DNA from: Ruminococcus sp. UBA3387
GTDB taxonomy: Bacteria > Bacillota > Clostridia > Oscillospirales > Ruminococcaceae
Assembly (NCBI GenBank): GCA_002358895.1
Contig: DEPR01000020.1
Span: forward strand, 5,737 to 11,397
Length of the DNA stretch: 5,661 bases
Direction of reading: 5' to 3'
The number at the start of each line of letters is the position of its first letter. The first letter of the stretch is position 1. Positions 5,275-5,661 of the stretch are shown piece after piece. Under the pieces are notes generated by a model that saw nothing but the letters and a program-made list of their open reading frames with translations, was not told the DNA's origin and did not search any database. The translations under genes and the position numbers were made by a program.

Positions 5275-5661
5275 CAAAAATCGTCCTGGTGCAAATCGTC
5301 GCAGGCGTCATCGCCAATCATATCTCTGCCACGGATATTATATTTATCACGGTTAAGGTTGATATGCTTATCCAGAAGTGCAAGAACCTCACGAGGCTTC
5401 TTTACGCTTGTGATATCTTTAATTGGAGTGTCAACGTCCTTGACGTGGAGTGAGATTGTGCCACAGCCGAAAATTCTCTGTCCCAAAGGCAGTACCAGCT
5501 TTTTATCGGTTACACGGTAAAGCTCAAGCTCGTCTTCTTCAATAGTCAGAAGGCCTTTTCTTGTAATCAGCTTTGTTTCTGTTATGAAATATCTTGTGAA
5601 TGACAGAGGCAAGCCGAAAATTGTACGCTTTTTGTCAGTCCAGATGTAGTTGATGTCGGTA
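5274..5661 (-). CDS. Bacterial PH-domain protein (C-terminal 128 residues; N-terminus off window)
   Basis: The open frame runs to the window edge, beginning within TDINYIWTDKKRTIFG. The segment FTRYFITETKLITRKGLLTIEEDELELYRV is the strand pattern of a bacterial PH domain (bPH2/YdbS-like): a beta strand 'YxIT..rLI.r.G', then an acidic 'ee.el.L.ri' strand. Later come GCGTISLHVKD and ITSVKKPREVLALLDKHIN, the closing strands and C-terminal helix. The tail is highly acidic (GDDACDDLHQDDF). bPH2 domains often sit in membrane-associated proteins, but no membrane helix is visible in this part; one could lie in the missing N-terminus. The role is unknown. The stop codon overlaps the ATG of the methyltransferase gene, so the two are probably made together. 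Confidence 0.75.
   Translation of the reverse strand, partial: TDINYIWTDKKRTIFGLPLSFTRYFITETKLITRKGLLTIEEDELELYRVTDKKLVLPLGQRIFGCGTISLHVKDVDTPIKDITSVKKPREVLALLDKHINLNRDKYNIRGRDMIGDDACDDLHQDDF

Noticed and set aside
5092..5520. A 142-residue plus-strand frame over the PH/FkbM junction
   Set aside because: It is antisense to two recognisable coding frames, is serine- and arginine-rich in the manner of shadow frames, and has no ribosome binding site.

Overview
The window looks like chromosomal DNA of a low-to-moderate GC Firmicute, probably a gut-type clostridium (Oscillospiraceae/Ruminococcus-like). The reasons are strong GGAGG-type ribosome binding sites, TTGACA/TATAAT-type promoters with 17-base spacers, a T-box leader in front of an aminoacyl-tRNA synthetase gene, and an anaerobe-type PaaK acid-CoA ligase. 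The genus is an inference; no rRNA or marker search was possible. Coding density is high, and I see no insertion sequence, CRISPR array, tRNA or phage gene.

Layout. Positions 1-992 (minus strand) hold the first 330 codons of threonyl-tRNA synthetase (thrS), cut by the window edge. Just upstream on the same strand lies a small three-helix membrane protein gene (1025-1375), and upstream of that a complete T-box riboswitch (about 1386-1599) with its own promoter (1630-1658). The specifier triplet reads ACC (Thr), so the leader should sense uncharged tRNA-Thr and control both the membrane gene and thrS. Next comes cysK (1668-2597, minus), cysteine synthase. Its stop codon is only 9 bases from the T-box promoter and no terminator lies between them.

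A divergent control region (2604-2780) carries a good promoter for cysK and another for the plus-strand paaK-type phenylacetate/aryl-acid CoA ligase (2781-4082). The paaK gene ends at a strong hairpin terminator. From the right edge, two translationally coupled minus-strand genes read inward: a bacterial PH-domain protein (5274-5661, N-terminus off the window) and an FkbM-family methyltransferase with an N-terminal Rossmann-like segment (4204-5274). The convergent gap 4083-4203 holds the paaK terminator, a second perfect hairpin and a possible minus-strand promoter, which together might make a short RNA.

How the parts work together. The best-supported regulatory unit is promoter - Thr T-box - membrane gene - thrS. 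When threonine is short, uncharged tRNA-Thr should stabilise the antiterminator and let transcription run into both genes. cysK and paaK are ordinary metabolic genes (cysteine synthesis; activation of an aromatic acid to its CoA thioester). The PH/FkbM pair is the least understood part. I found no convincing new multi-gene system. The most unusual points are the membrane gene placed between T-box and synthetase with a questionable start codon, and the PH-FkbM coupling.
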